DNA from: Stenotrophomonas terrae
GTDB lineage: Bacteria; Pseudomonadota; Gammaproteobacteria; Xanthomonadales; Xanthomonadaceae
Reading direction: 5' to 3'
NCBI RefSeq assembly: GCF_001431465.1
Contig: NZ_LDJJ01000056.1
Coordinates: forward strand, 1 to 64,000
DNA: 64,000 bases
Program-made: the position numbers and the translations under genes
Notes under the pieces: generated by a model
What the model was told of the DNA's origin: nothing
The model's database searches: none
Seen by the model: the letters and a program-made list of their open reading frames with translations, nothing else
Shown here: piece by piece, positions 8,679 to 17,854 of the stretch
Layout: each line of letters opens with the position of its first letter
Numbering within the stretch: the stretch's first letter is position 1

Positions 8679-9638
8679 TTACGGAAGGCCGGCCAACCAG
8701 TCGTCGTCCGAGCCATCGTTGACGTCGGCGAACAGCGGCGTGGAGAAGTAGCGCTCGCCGGTGTCGGGCAGCATCGCCAGGATCACCGAGCCAGCCTCGG
8801 CCTTGGCAGCCACATCCAGCGCGCTGGCGACGGTGGCGCCGGAGGAGATGCCGACGAAGATACCTTCCTCGGCGGCCAGCCGGCGTGCGGTTTCAATCGC
8901 GCGTTCGTCCTGGATGGACAGCAGCTGGTCGTAGACCTGGCGGTTGAGCACTTCCGGAATGAAATCCGGGGTCCAGCCCTGGATCTTGTGCGGGCTGAAA
9001 TCCTTGCCGGCCAGCAGCGCGGCGCCAGCCGGTTCGGTGGCGATGATGCGGGTGTCAGGCCGGGCCAGCTTGAGTACCTCGCCGACGCCGGTCAGGGTGC
9101 CACCCGTACCCCAGCCGCTGACAAAATAGTCCAGGCGCTTGCCGGCGAAGTCGCGCAGGATCTCGGCGGCGGTGGTCTGGCGGTGATAGGCCGGGTTGGC
9201 CGGGTTGGCGAACTGGCTGGCCAGGAACCAGCCGTGCTGCTGGGCCAGTTCCTTGGCCTTGCGCACCATGCCGGTGCCGCGCTCGGCGGCCGGGGTCAGG
9301 ATCACCTTGGCGCCATAGGCACGCATCAGCTTGCGGCGTTCGATGGAGAAGGTTTCCACCATGGTTGCGACGAACTTGTAGCCGCGCGCGGCGGCCACCA
9401 TCGCCAGGGCGACGCCGGTATTGCCGGAGGTGGCTTCCACGATGGTATCGCCGGGCTTGATCAGGCCCTTTTTCTCGGCGTCGAGGATGATGGCCAGGGC
9501 CAGCCGGTCCTTGACCGAGCCGGCCGGGTTGAACGACTCGACCTTGACGTAGATGTCCACGCCGGCCGGCGCCAGACGGTTGAGCTTGACCACCGGGGTA
9601 TTGCCGATGGTGTCCAGGATGCTGTTGTACAGGGCCAT
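8679..9638 (-). CDS. cysK: cysteine synthase A (O-acetylserine sulfhydrylase)
   Basis: 319 residues. It makes cysteine from O-acetylserine and sulfide. The PLP-binding lysine sits in NPAGSVKDRLAL (about residue 43), the phosphate loop is SGATVASA and the substrate loop EATSGNTGVALAM. GWGTGGTLTGVGEVL and the C-terminal ILAMLPDTGERYFST segment are typical of CysK rather than threonine deaminase. ATG at 9638 is preceded on the minus strand by CCGGAGATTTCA. It follows cysG by 20 bases, so the two are likely cotranscribed, joining the last sulfur step to sirohaem supply. Confidence 0.94.
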   Translation of the reverse strand: MALYNSILDTIGNTPVVKLNRLAPAGVDIYVKVESFNPAGSVKDRLALAIILDAEKKGLIKPGDTIVEATSGNTGVALAMVAAARGYKFVATMVETFSIERRKLMRAYGAKVILTPAAERGTGMVRKAKELAQQHGWFLASQFANPANPAYHRQTTAAEILRDFAGKRLDYFVSGWGTGGTLTGVGEVLKLARPDTRIIATEPAGAALLAGKDFSPHKIQGWTPDFIPEVLNRQVYDQLLSIQDERAIETARRLAAEEGIFVGISSGATVASALDVAAKAEAGSVILAMLPDTGERYFSTPLFADVNDGSDDDWLAGLP

Positions 9639-9658
9639 TGAAATCTCCGGGAAGGTGG

Positions 9659-11122
9659 TCAGGCGGCGTCGGCCAGTGTGGGCGGTGCCGTCTTTGCGGA
9701 AAGTGAGGAAACAGTAGGCGTTGCGTGCAGCGGTGCGGCGCCGAACCAGTGCAGTTCGTCGGCCAGTGCCGCCACGTCGCCGAGGATCAGCAGTGCCGGC
9801 GACTGCACCTGGTGCTGTGCGGCGGCATCGGGCAGTTGCCGCAGTTGCCCGCTGATCACGCGCTGGTTGGCGCGTGAGCCGTTTTCGATCAGTGCGAAGG
9901 GCGTGCTGGCGGCCAGCCCGGCGCCCAGCAGGTGGCTGCGGATCTGCGCCAGCGCGGCCACTCCCATGTAGAACACCAGCGTCTGCCGCGGCTGTGCCAG
10001 TGCCGGCCAATCCAGCGTGTCCAGCGAATCCTTGCAGTGCGCGGTGACCAGGCGCAGCTGCTGGGCGTGGTCGCGGTGGGTCAGCGGAATGCCGGCATAG
10101 GCAGCGCAGGCCAGCGCCGCGGTGATACCGGGCACCACTTCAAAAGCGATGCCGTGGGAGCGCAGGAACTGCAGTTCCTCGCCGCCGCGGCCGAAGACGA
10201 AGGCATCGCCGCCCTTGAGCCGCACCACGCGCTTGCCCGCACGCGCGTGCTCAAGCATCAGCGCATGGATATGTTCCTGCGCGGTGCTGTGGCCCTGCGC
10301 GGATTTGCCGACTTCGATGAAGTCCGCATCGCGGCGCGCAAGCTGCAATACATCGGCGCTGACCAGACGGTCATGCAGGATCACATCGGCCTGGTTGAGT
10401 GCGCGCAAGGCGTTGAGCGTGAGCAGGCCCGGGTCGCCGGAGCCGGCGCCTACCAGTACCACCGAACCGGCATGCGCAGGTGCTTCGGCGGCCATGTCCA
10501 GCAGCAGCTGGGTTTCGGCTGCGATCGACTGGCGTGCGCGTAGCAGTCCTAGCAGCGGGCCTTCGATCAGACGGTCGAAGAAGCGGCGGCGTGCCGCCAG
10601 TTCGGGAAAGCGCTCGCGTATCAGTCCGCGCTTGCGGCTTACCAGCTGTGCCAGCTGGCCCCAGGCCTGGTCGAACAGTTCTTCAATCTGCCGGCGCACA
10701 TGGCGGGCCACCATCGGCGCACCACCGCCACTGGAAATGGCGATCTGCAGCGGCCCACGTTCGACCACCGCCGGCACATGGAAGCCGGACAGCGCCGCAT
10801 CGTCCACCACGTTGACGAACAGGCGCCTCGCCTCGGCGGCCTCGGCGACGCTGCGGTTGATGGCGTTGTCGTCGGTGGCGGCGATCACCAACCACACAGC
10901 CTGGTCCAGCCATGCCGGATCAAACTGGCCGTTGAGCCATTGGATATGGTCGGCGTCGGCCAGCTGTTGCAGGCCTGGGCTCAGGGCGGGGGCGCCAACC
11001 CGGGGCAGGGCACCGGCACGCAGCAGCGCCTCGGTTTTGCGTTCGGCCACCGCGCCCCCACCGACGACCAGCACGGCCCGACCTTTGAGGTCGGCAAACA
11101 GAGGGAACAAGGGGCTGTCCAA
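9659..11122 (-). CDS. cysG: sirohaem synthase, trifunctional CysG
   Basis: 487 residues in two blocks. Residues 1-210 are the precorrin-2 dehydrogenase/sirohydrochlorin ferrochelatase module ([18 protein letters not shown]). Residues about 220-460 are the uroporphyrinogen III methyltransferase ([38 protein letters not shown]). The protein makes sirohaem, the cofactor of sulfite reductase CysI encoded nearby. A poorly structured tail of about 30 residues extends beyond E. coli CysG. The start shown is a TTG (11122); no good ribosome site is visible, so the true start is uncertain. Confidence 0.92.
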   Translation of the reverse strand: MDSPLFPLFADLKGRAVLVVGGGAVAERKTEALLRAGALPRVGAPALSPGLQQLADADHIQWLNGQFDPAWLDQAVWLVIAATDDNAINRSVAEAAEARRLFVNVVDDAALSGFHVPAVVERGPLQIAISSGGGAPMVARHVRRQIEELFDQAWGQLAQLVSRKRGLIRERFPELAARRRFFDRLIEGPLLGLLRARQSIAAETQLLLDMAAEAPAHAGSVVLVGAGSGDPGLLTLNALRALNQADVILHDRLVSADVLQLARRDADFIEVGKSAQGHSTAQEHIHALMLEHARAGKRVVRLKGGDAFVFGRGGEELQFLRSHGIAFEVVPGITAALACAAYAGIPLTHRDHAQQLRLVTAHCKDSLDTLDWPALAQPRQTLVFYMGVAALAQIRSHLLGAGLAASTPFALIENGSRANQRVISGQLRQLPDAAAQHQVQSPALLILGDVAALADELHWFGAAPLHATPTVSSLSAKTAPPTLADAA

Positions 11123-11206
11123 GGCGATGGCGGAGGCTGTCGTAGTAAGGACGATGACCGTAGCGCCGGCCCTGCAGGCCCGGAAATGAAAAGCGGCCCC
11201 TATCAG

Positions 11207-11221
11207 ATAACTTTAGGTTAT
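11207..11221. promoter_or_regulatory. inverted repeat in the cysG-cysB divergent region
   Basis: ATAAC-TTTAG-GTTAT is a perfect 5+5 inverted repeat with the spacing and A/T character of a LysR-type box. It lies about 70 bases before cysB and 85 before cysG. The hexamer GGTTAT also occurs at 19761-19766 between cysJ and cysD. CysB binding is an inference. Confidence 0.4.
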
Positions 11222-11289
11222 AAGTATCGGGAGCGTTTTGGCCTACATTCTTCACAGTTCCTTACTGAAGATCTCTGCTTACCACTGCG

Positions 11290-12273
11290 ATGACACTTAC
11301 CCAACTGCGTTACCTCGTTGCTATTGCCGATGCCGAGCTGAACATCACGCTCGCCGCGACACGGGTGCATGCCACCCAGCCGGGGTTGTCGAAACAGCTC
11401 AAACAGCTTGAAGACGAGTTGGGGTTCTTATTGTTCGTGCGAAAAGGGCGCAGCCTGGAATCGGTGACGCCGGCAGGTGAGGAAGTCATCAGCCGTGCGC
11501 GCTCGGTACTGGCCGAGGCCAACAACATCCGCACCTACGCGGCCAACCAGCGCCGCGAAAGCCATGGCCAGCTGATTCTGACCACCACCCACACGCAGGC
11601 GCGCTTCGTGCTGCCGCCGGCCGTGGCGCGGATCAAACTGGCCTATCCGCAGGTCAGCGTGCATCTGCAACAAGCCGCTGAAAGTGACGCGCTGGATTTG
11701 TTGAGTCAGGGTGATGCGGATATCGCCATCATCAGTACTGCCGGTGGCGAGCCCAGCACCGGTATCGCTGTGCCTTTGTACCGCTGGCGCCGGCTGGTGC
11801 TGGTGCCCAAGGGGCATCCACTGGATCGCGCCAATACGGCGCCGGACATGGCCGCATTGGCCAGCCACCCGCTGATCAGCTACGAATCCTCCACCCGCAC
11901 CAGTTCCTCGCTGCGCCGCGCCTTTGCCGCGCTGGATCTGGAGCCGGACCTGACCTTGACCGCATTGGATGCGGATCTGATCAAGACCTATGTACGCACG
12001 GGCCTGGGTGTGGGCCTGCTGGCGGAAATGGCGGTGAGCGCCAACGACACCGACCTGCGCGCCTGGCCGGCGCCGGCATCGATCCCCGAGTGCATTGCCT
12101 GGGCGGTATTGCCACGTGATCGTGTATTGCGTGACTACGCCTTGGAATTGGTGCACGTGCTTGCCCCGCAGATCGACAAACGCGACCTGCGCCGCGTGCT
12201 GGATGGCAACCAGCAAGCCGATTGGCCAGTGCCGCCGACCTGGGAATCGTTGACGCAGACGATTACGGTTTAA
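11290..12273 (+). CDS. cysB: LysR-type regulator of sulfur assimilation, CysB
   Basis: 327 residues. The N-terminal winged helix (MTLTQLRYLVAIADAELNIT...ATQPGLSKQLKQLEDELG, residues 1-60) is the CysB/Cbl subtype, in which AELNIT replaces the usual LysR helix. The effector domain has TTHTQARFVLP near residue 100, conserved in CysB for sulfate or N-acetylserine sensing. It should activate the surrounding cys genes when sulfur is limiting. It is divergent from cysG-cysK, a classic arrangement for a self-regulating LysR protein. ATG at 11290. Confidence 0.92.
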   Translation: MTLTQLRYLVAIADAELNITLAATRVHATQPGLSKQLKQLEDELGFLLFVRKGRSLESVTPAGEEVISRARSVLAEANNIRTYAANQRRESHGQLILTTTHTQARFVLPPAVARIKLAYPQVSVHLQQAAESDALDLLSQGDADIAIISTAGGEPSTGIAVPLYRWRRLVLVPKGHPLDRANTAPDMAALASHPLISYESSTRTSSSLRRAFAALDLEPDLTLTALDADLIKTYVRTGLGVGLLAEMAVSANDTDLRAWPAPASIPECIAWAVLPRDRVLRDYALELVHVLAPQIDKRDLRRVLDGNQQADWPVPPTWESLTQTITV

Positions 12274-12289
12274 ACGCGGCAGATCATCG

Positions 12290-12500
12290 GTAGAGCGGAG
12301 CCATGCTCCGCTGGGGCGTTACCGATAAATCTTCACCGATCTTGTGGGAGCGGTGTAAGCCGCGAAGCTGATGGTGCATCGGCGCACAGGAATTTTTGTA
12401 GCTTCATTGAATCCAGCTTCGCGGCTAACGCCGCTCCCACAATTCGTGGGTGCTGATGTGGTGCCGGGGAAGCCCCTTGCCGAGCATGGCTCGGCACTAC
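12290..12500. repeat. intergenic repeat cluster: variant SMAG, inverted repeat, SMAG
   Basis: The 305-base gap after cysB is nearly all repeat: a SMAG variant with GAGCGGAGCCATGCTCCGC at 12290-12313, a GGGAGCGG-type inverted repeat at 12342-12442, and a standard SMAG in reverse orientation at 12477-12500. The arm changes in the variant are compensatory, keeping the hairpin. Confidence 0.8.
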
Positions 12501-12578
12501 CGTGAATGGGGTGTGCGGCAAACGGTCGCACCGTGCGTGAGGGCTTCAGCATTTGCCTGCCGATAAACTGTGCGGGTC

Positions 12579-13031
12579 ATGCGTTCGCTTCGCTTCCAAT
12601 CCTTCGTGCTTCTGCTGGCCTTTGCCGCTGCCTTGCTGATGGCGGTGGCGCCGGTGGTCAGTCGCTGGCTGCAATCGCAGCAGCTGCCGAACCAGGGAAT
12701 GGATCATGCTGCGCACGAGATCGCGATGCAGATGCCGGTGGAAGGGCATCCGGGTCATCACGGCATGCAACACACGTCGCACGCAGGGCATGAGGCAGTA
12801 GCGGCCGGCGAAAAGTCGGCGCCCGCGCAGGCCGATCCGCACGCCGCCCACGGCGAGGCCTGCGACTACTGCACCATGGCCTCGCGTCTATTGCCATGGC
12901 TGGCGGTGATGCTGGTGCTGGCACCGCTGCTGTATCGGCTTGCCCCACAATCACCGCGTAAAACCCATCGCCCTGCCAGCCTGCGCTGGCCGGCGCATCC
13001 GCCGCGCGGGCCGCCAGCTCTCTCCAGCTAA
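12579..13031 (+). CDS. DUF2946-like His-rich membrane protein beside the copper receptor
   Basis: 150 residues. An N-terminal hydrophobic segment (FVLLLAFAAALLMAVAPVV) is followed by a periplasmic stretch rich in His and Met (DHAAHEIAMQMP, HPGHHGMQHTSHAGHE) and the signature HGEACDYCTMASRLL. A second membrane span (WLAVMLVLAPLLY) leads into a basic tail. DUF2946 proteins accompany TonB-dependent copper receptors, exactly as here. Metal handling is inferred from the His, Met and Cys content. ATG at 12579; a GTG three codons earlier is less likely. Confidence 0.8.
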   Translation: MRSLRFQSFVLLLAFAAALLMAVAPVVSRWLQSQQLPNQGMDHAAHEIAMQMPVEGHPGHHGMQHTSHAGHEAVAAGEKSAPAQADPHAAHGEACDYCTMASRLLPWLAVMLVLAPLLYRLAPQSPRKTHRPASLRWPAHPPRGPPALSS

Positions 13032-13098
13032 CGTCACCTTTCTTGTTTGCCGCGCGCAGCTCTGGGCAGCGCGTGGTCGTGTCGTATTGGAGAACTGC

Positions 13099-15153
13099 AT
13101 GAAATCCCTTTCCCGTATGCCGGGTGCACCGGCATGCCTGTCTGTCTGTGTCTGTATCGCCTTGTTTCCGCAGCTGGCGCACGCCGCCGAGCGTGATCTG
13201 ACCAGAACCCTGGATACCCTGGTGGTCACCGCCGCAGCGCCGTCCTCGCCGCTGCAATGGGTGACCGATCCACGCGTGCCACGGCAACCGGTGCCGGCCA
13301 GTGACGGCGCCGATTATCTGAAAACCGTGCCCGGCTTCTCGGCCATCCGCAACGGCGGCACCAATGGTGATCCGGTGCTGCGTGGCCTGTCCGGCTCTCG
13401 ACTGAACATCCTCAGCAATGACGGCAATCTCATCGGTGCTTGCCCGGCGCGGATGGACAACCCGCTGTCGTATATCGCACCGGAGACCTACGACCGTTTG
13501 ACCGTCATCAAGGGCCCGCAGAGCGTGCGTTGGGGGCCGGGTGCGTCTGCCGGTACGGTGCGTTTCGAGCGCGAGACACCGCGCTTCGACAGCCCCGGCA
13601 TGGAGCTGAAAGCCAGCGCGCTGGGTGGTTCCAACAACCGCAACGACCAGATGCTGGACGCCAGCTTTGGCAGCACGCCGGGCTATGTGCGGGTCAATGG
13701 CAACCGCTCCGAGTCCGACGACTACCGCGACGGCAATGGCGATGTGGTGCCCTCGCGTTGGCGCAAGTGGAATGCCGATGCCGCCATTGGCTGGACGCCG
13801 GACGCGGATACGGTGCTTGAGCTCAGCGCCGGCCGCGGCGACGCCATCGCCCGTTATGCCGGCCGCGGCATGGATGGCGCCGCGTTCAAGCGTGACAGCT
13901 ACGGGCTGCGTTTCGAGCGCGACAACCTGCCCGGTGCATGGGACAAGCTGCAGGCCAATCTGTACTACAACAACGCCGATCACCTGATGGACAACTACAC
14001 GCTGCGCACGCCCAACCCGGCCAGCAGCATGCCGATGGCCTCGAACGTGGAGCGGCGCACCACCGGCGGCCGCGTCAGCAGTGAATGGCGTTGGCAGGAT
14101 GTGGCCATCGTTGCCGGTGTGGACGCGCAGGACAGCCGCCACCGCAGCCGTAACGGCATGGGACGCAACACCTGGCGGCAATCGCCCTGGAAGCGAGATG
14201 CCGACTTCAGCAGCCAGGGGCTTTTCAGCGAGCTGACCCTGGGTGAAGGCACCGCGCAGCGTTGGATAGGGGGGCTGCGTGTGGACAAGGCGCAGGCCAA
14301 GGACAGGCGTGCCACCACCGGCATGATGAACATGCCCAATCCCACCGCCGGGCAGAAGCGCAAGGAGAATCTTGGCAGTGGCTTCCTGCGCTACGAGCGG
14401 GATCATGGCCAGGCCTGGACCTGGTATGCCGGTGTCGGTCACAGCGAGCGCATGCCCGACTACTGGGAGTTGTTCTCGGCCAATGCGGGCCCGGCTGGCA
14501 GCGTCAATGCCTTCACCGGGGTCAAGCCGGAGAAAACCACCCAGCTCGATCTGGGCATGCAGTTCCGCAGTGAAAAGCTCGATGCCTGGGTATCGGCGTA
14601 TGCCGGGCGGCTGCAGGATTACATCCTGTTCCAGTACCGCAGCGGCGGCATGATGGGCAGCAGCACCCAGGCGCGCAATGTTGATGCGCGCATTGCCGGG
14701 GCCGAGGCCGGCCTGGAGTGGCGTCCGGCGCAGGCGTGGAAGCTTGGCAGCACCCTGGCTTACGCGTGGGGCGAGAACCGCAGCGAGAACCGTCCGCTGC
14801 CGCAGATTCCGCCGTTGGAAGGGCGTTTCTCTGCGGCCTATGAGCAGGCGCGTTGGTCTGCCGCCGCCTTGTTGCGCGTGGTCAGCCGGCAAAGCCGGGT
14901 GGCGCAGGATGAGGGCAACGTGGTGGCGCGTGATCTGGGGCCGAGTGCGGGTTTTGCCACGTTGTCACTCAATGGCGCGTATCGGATCAATGATGGGCTG
15001 CGCGCCAGCGTGGGCGTGGACAATCTGTTTGATCGTGCCTACGCCGAGCATCTGAATCTGGCCGGTAGTGCGGATTTTGGTTTTCCTGCCGATCCGGTCC
15101 GCATCAATGAGCCGGGGCGCACGTTCTGGTTGAAGCTGGATTACCGGTATTGA
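13099..15153 (+). CDS. TonB-dependent copper receptor (OprC/NosA-like)
   Basis: 684 residues. A signal peptide ends at about AHAAE (residue 30), a TonB-box-like DTLVVTA lies near residue 40, then the plug domain (TVPGFSAIRNGGTNGDPVLRGL) and a 22-strand barrel that ends in an aromatic residue. The plug segment GACPARMDNPLSYI near residue 112, with Cys and Met, is the hallmark of OprC/NosA copper receptors. It imports copper across the outer membrane with TonB energy. It follows the DUF2946-like gene by 67 bases, as in other copper-uptake pairs. ATG at 13099 follows TTGGAGAACTGC. Confidence 0.92.
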   Translation: MKSLSRMPGAPACLSVCVCIALFPQLAHAAERDLTRTLDTLVVTAAAPSSPLQWVTDPRVPRQPVPASDGADYLKTVPGFSAIRNGGTNGDPVLRGLSGSRLNILSNDGNLIGACPARMDNPLSYIAPETYDRLTVIKGPQSVRWGPGASAGTVRFERETPRFDSPGMELKASALGGSNNRNDQMLDASFGSTPGYVRVNGNRSESDDYRDGNGDVVPSRWRKWNADAAIGWTPDADTVLELSAGRGDAIARYAGRGMDGAAFKRDSYGLRFERDNLPGAWDKLQANLYYNNADHLMDNYTLRTPNPASSMPMASNVERRTTGGRVSSEWRWQDVAIVAGVDAQDSRHRSRNGMGRNTWRQSPWKRDADFSSQGLFSELTLGEGTAQRWIGGLRVDKAQAKDRRATTGMMNMPNPTAGQKRKENLGSGFLRYERDHGQAWTWYAGVGHSERMPDYWELFSANAGPAGSVNAFTGVKPEKTTQLDLGMQFRSEKLDAWVSAYAGRLQDYILFQYRSGGMMGSSTQARNVDARIAGAEAGLEWRPAQAWKLGSTLAYAWGENRSENRPLPQIPPLEGRFSAAYEQARWSAAALLRVVSRQSRVAQDEGNVVARDLGPSAGFATLSLNGAYRINDGLRASVGVDNLFDRAYAEHLNLAGSADFGFPADPVRINEPGRTFWLKLDYRY

Positions 15154-15158
15154 GGCAA

Positions 15159-15187
15159 CGACGCCCGCCTCGGTGAGGCGGGCGTCG
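15159..15187 (+). terminator. hairpin after the copper receptor gene
   Basis: A perfect 12-base stem, CGACGCCCGCCT (15159-15170) and AGGCGGGCGTCG (15176-15187), has a CGGTG loop. No clear T-tract follows. Confidence 0.7.
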
Positions 15188-15205
15188 AGATTGCCGTAGT
15201 GCTGT

Positions 15206-15301
15206 TGTGGGAGCGGCGTGAGCCGCGAAGCCATTGCTGCATCCAGTCGTGCGTGCAATTCGATCTGGATGGTCAGCTTCGCGGCTCACGCCGCTCCCAC
15301 A
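15206..15301. repeat. dispersed inverted repeat, GGGAGCGGCGT-type
   Basis: The arms TGTGGGAGCGGCGTGAGCC and GGCTCACGCCGCTCCCACA face each other across about 55 bases, between the convergent copper receptor and cysH genes. Confidence 0.8.
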
Positions 15302-15328
15302 CAAGCCGGCGGGTTCCGCAGCGCTTGC

Positions 15329-16060
15329 TCAAATCTCTTCGTGCAGGCCGCATTCGCGTTTCAGGCCGAAGAAGCGGGTGTCTTCCTCGCGCATGCCCGG
15401 TTCCCAGCGGCGGGTGGTGTGGAAGTCGCCGATCGATACGTAACCCTGCTCCCATAGCGGGTGATAGGGCAGCTGATGCTGCTGCAGGTAGTTCCACACG
15501 TCGCGGTCGTTCCAGTCGGCAATCGGGTTGACCTTGTAGCGTTCGCCGCGCCGCTGCAGCACCGGTGTATTGGCGCGGCTGGCGGACTGGCTGCGGCGCA
15601 GGCCGGTGAACCAGGTGCCTACCTGCAGGTCGTCGAGGGCGCGCTTCATCGGTTCGACCTTGCGCAGGTTGTTGTACTGCTCGATGCCGACCACGCCCTG
15701 TTCCCACAGGCGGCCATGACGGGCTTCCATCCATGCGCGGCTGACCTGCGGGCGGTACACCTTGAGGTTGAGCTTGAGCCGGTCGGTCAGCTCGTCGGCG
15801 AAGCGGTAGGTTTCCGGGAACAGATAGCCGGTATCGACCAGGATCACCGGAATGTCGGGGCGCTGGCTGCTGAGCAGGTGCAGGGTTACTGCCGACTGTG
15901 CGCCAAAGCTCGATGACAGCACGTGCGCGCCGGGGGCGTTTTCCAGCGCCCATGCCACGCGCTGCTGCGCATCCATGGATTCGAGCAGCGTATTGAGCGG
16001 GCCCAGGTCCTCCGGCAGGGTGGCCGGGGCGGTGTTCGATGTCTTGGGCAGGGCGCTCAT
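15329..16060 (-). CDS. cysH: phosphoadenosine phosphosulfate reductase
   Basis: 243 residues. It reduces PAPS to sulfite with thioredoxin. Markers: [15 protein letters not shown] (PP-loop-like) near residue 50, [11 protein letters not shown] near 77, [11 protein letters not shown] near 150, and the catalytic C-terminal ECGLH at residue 237. The CC...CxxC cysteines of APS reductases that bind an iron-sulfur cluster are absent, so the substrate is PAPS. That agrees with the APS-kinase domain in the cysNC fusion. It overlaps cysI by 4 bases (ATGA) and ends the cysJIH operon. Confidence 0.96.
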   Translation of the reverse strand: MSALPKTSNTAPATLPEDLGPLNTLLESMDAQQRVAWALENAPGAHVLSSSFGAQSAVTLHLLSSQRPDIPVILVDTGYLFPETYRFADELTDRLKLNLKVYRPQVSRAWMEARHGRLWEQGVVGIEQYNNLRKVEPMKRALDDLQVGTWFTGLRRSQSASRANTPVLQRRGERYKVNPIADWNDRDVWNYLQQHQLPYHPLWEQGYVSIGDFHTTRRWEPGMREEDTRFFGLKRECGLHEEI

Positions 16061-17763
16061 GCTTGCAGTTCCACGGAAATCTGGCGGTGGGTGGGGTAGG
16101 GCGGCAGGGCTACGATGCCGCTGCGGTGCAGGAAGTCACCGAAGCCTTCGTCGGCATCGCGCTCGCCTGCGTAACGGGCGAACAGCGGTTCCAGTGCAGC
16201 CAGGATGTCCGGCTCAGCGATGTTTTCGCGGTACAGCGTGTTCAAGCGCTGGCCGCGATGGTCGGCGCCAAGCATCAGGTTGTAGCGGCCCGGTGCCTTG
16301 CCGACCAGGGCGATCTCGCCTAGATACGGACGCGAGCAGCCATTCGGGCAGCCGGAGATGCGCAGCAGGATCGGCGCTTCAGCCAGGCCGTGCTGCTCCA
16401 GCAGCGGCTGCAGCTTGGCGCTGAACTCGGGCAGGTAACGCTCGGCCTCGGCCATCGCCAGCCCGCAGGTCGGCAGCGCCACGCAGGCCATGGCCGCGCG
16501 GGCCAGTGCGGTCGGTGCGCGGTTGCCCACGTCCAGGCCTGCGCCCTGCACGATGGCATCGATCTGCGCGCGCTGTGCGGCGGGCACGCCGGCGATGACC
16601 AGGTTCTGGTTGCCGGTCATGCGGAACTCGCCTTCAAGGATGCGGGCGATCTCGCGCAGGGCGGTGAGGTGCGGCGCGCCGGGCAGGTCGGCGATGCGGC
16701 CGGCCTGCAGTGACAGGGTCAGGTGCCAGCGGCCATCGTCGCCCTCGACCCAGCCGTAGCGGTCGCCGTTGTGGGCAAAGGCAGCCGCGCGTGCAGGCGC
16801 GAAACGGATGCCGGCGCGACGTTCGATCTCGGCAACCACCGTGTCCAGGCCATGGTCGTCGATGGTGTACTTGAAGCGGGCGCGCTTGCGCAGCTCGCGG
16901 TTGCCCAGGTCGCGCTGGGTGGTGACCACTGCGGTGGCCACATCCAGCAGCGCGTCGCGTGCAATGAAGCCGACGCTGTTGGCAATGCGCGGGTAGGTTT
17001 CGGCATCGCCATGGGTGGCGCCCATGCCGCCGCCGATCGTCACGTCATAGCCGAGCAGTTCGCCGGCAGCATCGAGCACGCCGATGAAACCCAGGTCATT
17101 GGCATAGACGTCCACGTCATTGAGCGGCGGCAAGGCAAAGCCGATCTTGAACTTGCGCGGCAGGTAGCGCTCGCCGTAGATCGGTTCTTCCTCGGCACCA
17201 CTGCCGGCCACGCGCTCTTCATCCAGCCAGATTTCGTAGTAGGCGCGGGTGTTGGGCAGCAGGTGCTCGGAGGTGCGCGCGGCATCGGCATATAGCGTGG
17301 CATGCGCGCTGGACAGCAGCGGGTTGGCCGCGACCAGCACATTGCGGTTGACGTCGCCGCAGGCAGCCAGGGTGTCGATCAGGGCGGCATTGATGGCCTG
17401 CATCGTGGCCTTCAGTTCGCGCTTGATCACGCCATGGAACTGGAAGGCCTGGCGGGTGGTGATGCGTAGCGAATGGTTGCCGAAGCGGGTGGCGATGGCG
17501 TCGAGCTTGAGCCACTGCTGCGGGCTGATCACGCCGCCGGGGGTGCGAGTGCGGATCATGAACTGGTAGGCCGGTTCGAGCTTCTGCCGGCGGCGCTCGT
17601 CGCGTACGTCGCGGTCGTCCTGCTGGTAGCTGCCGTGGTACTTGATCAGGGTCTGGTCGTCTTCGCGCAGGGCGCCGGTGACGGGGTCGGCCAGGCTTTC
17701 CAGCAGGGAGCCGCGCAGGCGGTTGCTGTCGGCCTTGATGTTTTCAACGGAGTGGGTGCTCAT
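16057..17763 (-). CDS. cysI: sulfite reductase haemoprotein (beta subunit)
   Basis: 568 residues. It reduces sulfite to sulfide with six electrons, using sirohaem linked to a 4Fe-4S cluster. The cluster ligands are intact as C-x5-C ([19 protein letters not shown]) and C-x3-C ([15 protein letters not shown]). Two-fold repeated ferredoxin-like halves are visible ([26 protein letters not shown]). It lies between cysJ and cysH on one strand. The 91-base gap from cysJ holds only half of an intergenic repeat. ATG at 17763. Confidence 0.96.
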   Translation of the reverse strand: MSTHSVENIKADSNRLRGSLLESLADPVTGALREDDQTLIKYHGSYQQDDRDVRDERRRQKLEPAYQFMIRTRTPGGVISPQQWLKLDAIATRFGNHSLRITTRQAFQFHGVIKRELKATMQAINAALIDTLAACGDVNRNVLVAANPLLSSAHATLYADAARTSEHLLPNTRAYYEIWLDEERVAGSGAEEEPIYGERYLPRKFKIGFALPPLNDVDVYANDLGFIGVLDAAGELLGYDVTIGGGMGATHGDAETYPRIANSVGFIARDALLDVATAVVTTQRDLGNRELRKRARFKYTIDDHGLDTVVAEIERRAGIRFAPARAAAFAHNGDRYGWVEGDDGRWHLTLSLQAGRIADLPGAPHLTALREIARILEGEFRMTGNQNLVIAGVPAAQRAQIDAIVQGAGLDVGNRAPTALARAAMACVALPTCGLAMAEAERYLPEFSAKLQPLLEQHGLAEAPILLRISGCPNGCSRPYLGEIALVGKAPGRYNLMLGADHRGQRLNTLYRENIAEPDILAALEPLFARYAGERDADEGFGDFLHRSGIVALPPYPTHRQISVELQA

Positions 17764-17789
17764 TGCATTCGCTATCTGAAGTCGGAGGT

Positions 17790-17814
17790 CGTAGGAGCGG
17801 CGTAAGCCGCGAGG
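17790..17814 (+). repeat. half copy of the GGGAGCGGCGT repeat inside the cys operon
   Basis: Only the left arm (GTAGGAGCGGCGTAAGCCGC) is present, in the gap between cysJ and cysI. It therefore cannot form the long hairpin of the full elements. Confidence 0.6.
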
Positions 17815-17854
17815 CCACTGCGGTGTCAGCCCGCAGGGCCATCACCAACAACGC

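Noticed and set aside
12658..14892. 744-codon minus-strand frame
   Set aside because: It is opposite the copper receptor, which has a full set of family motifs.
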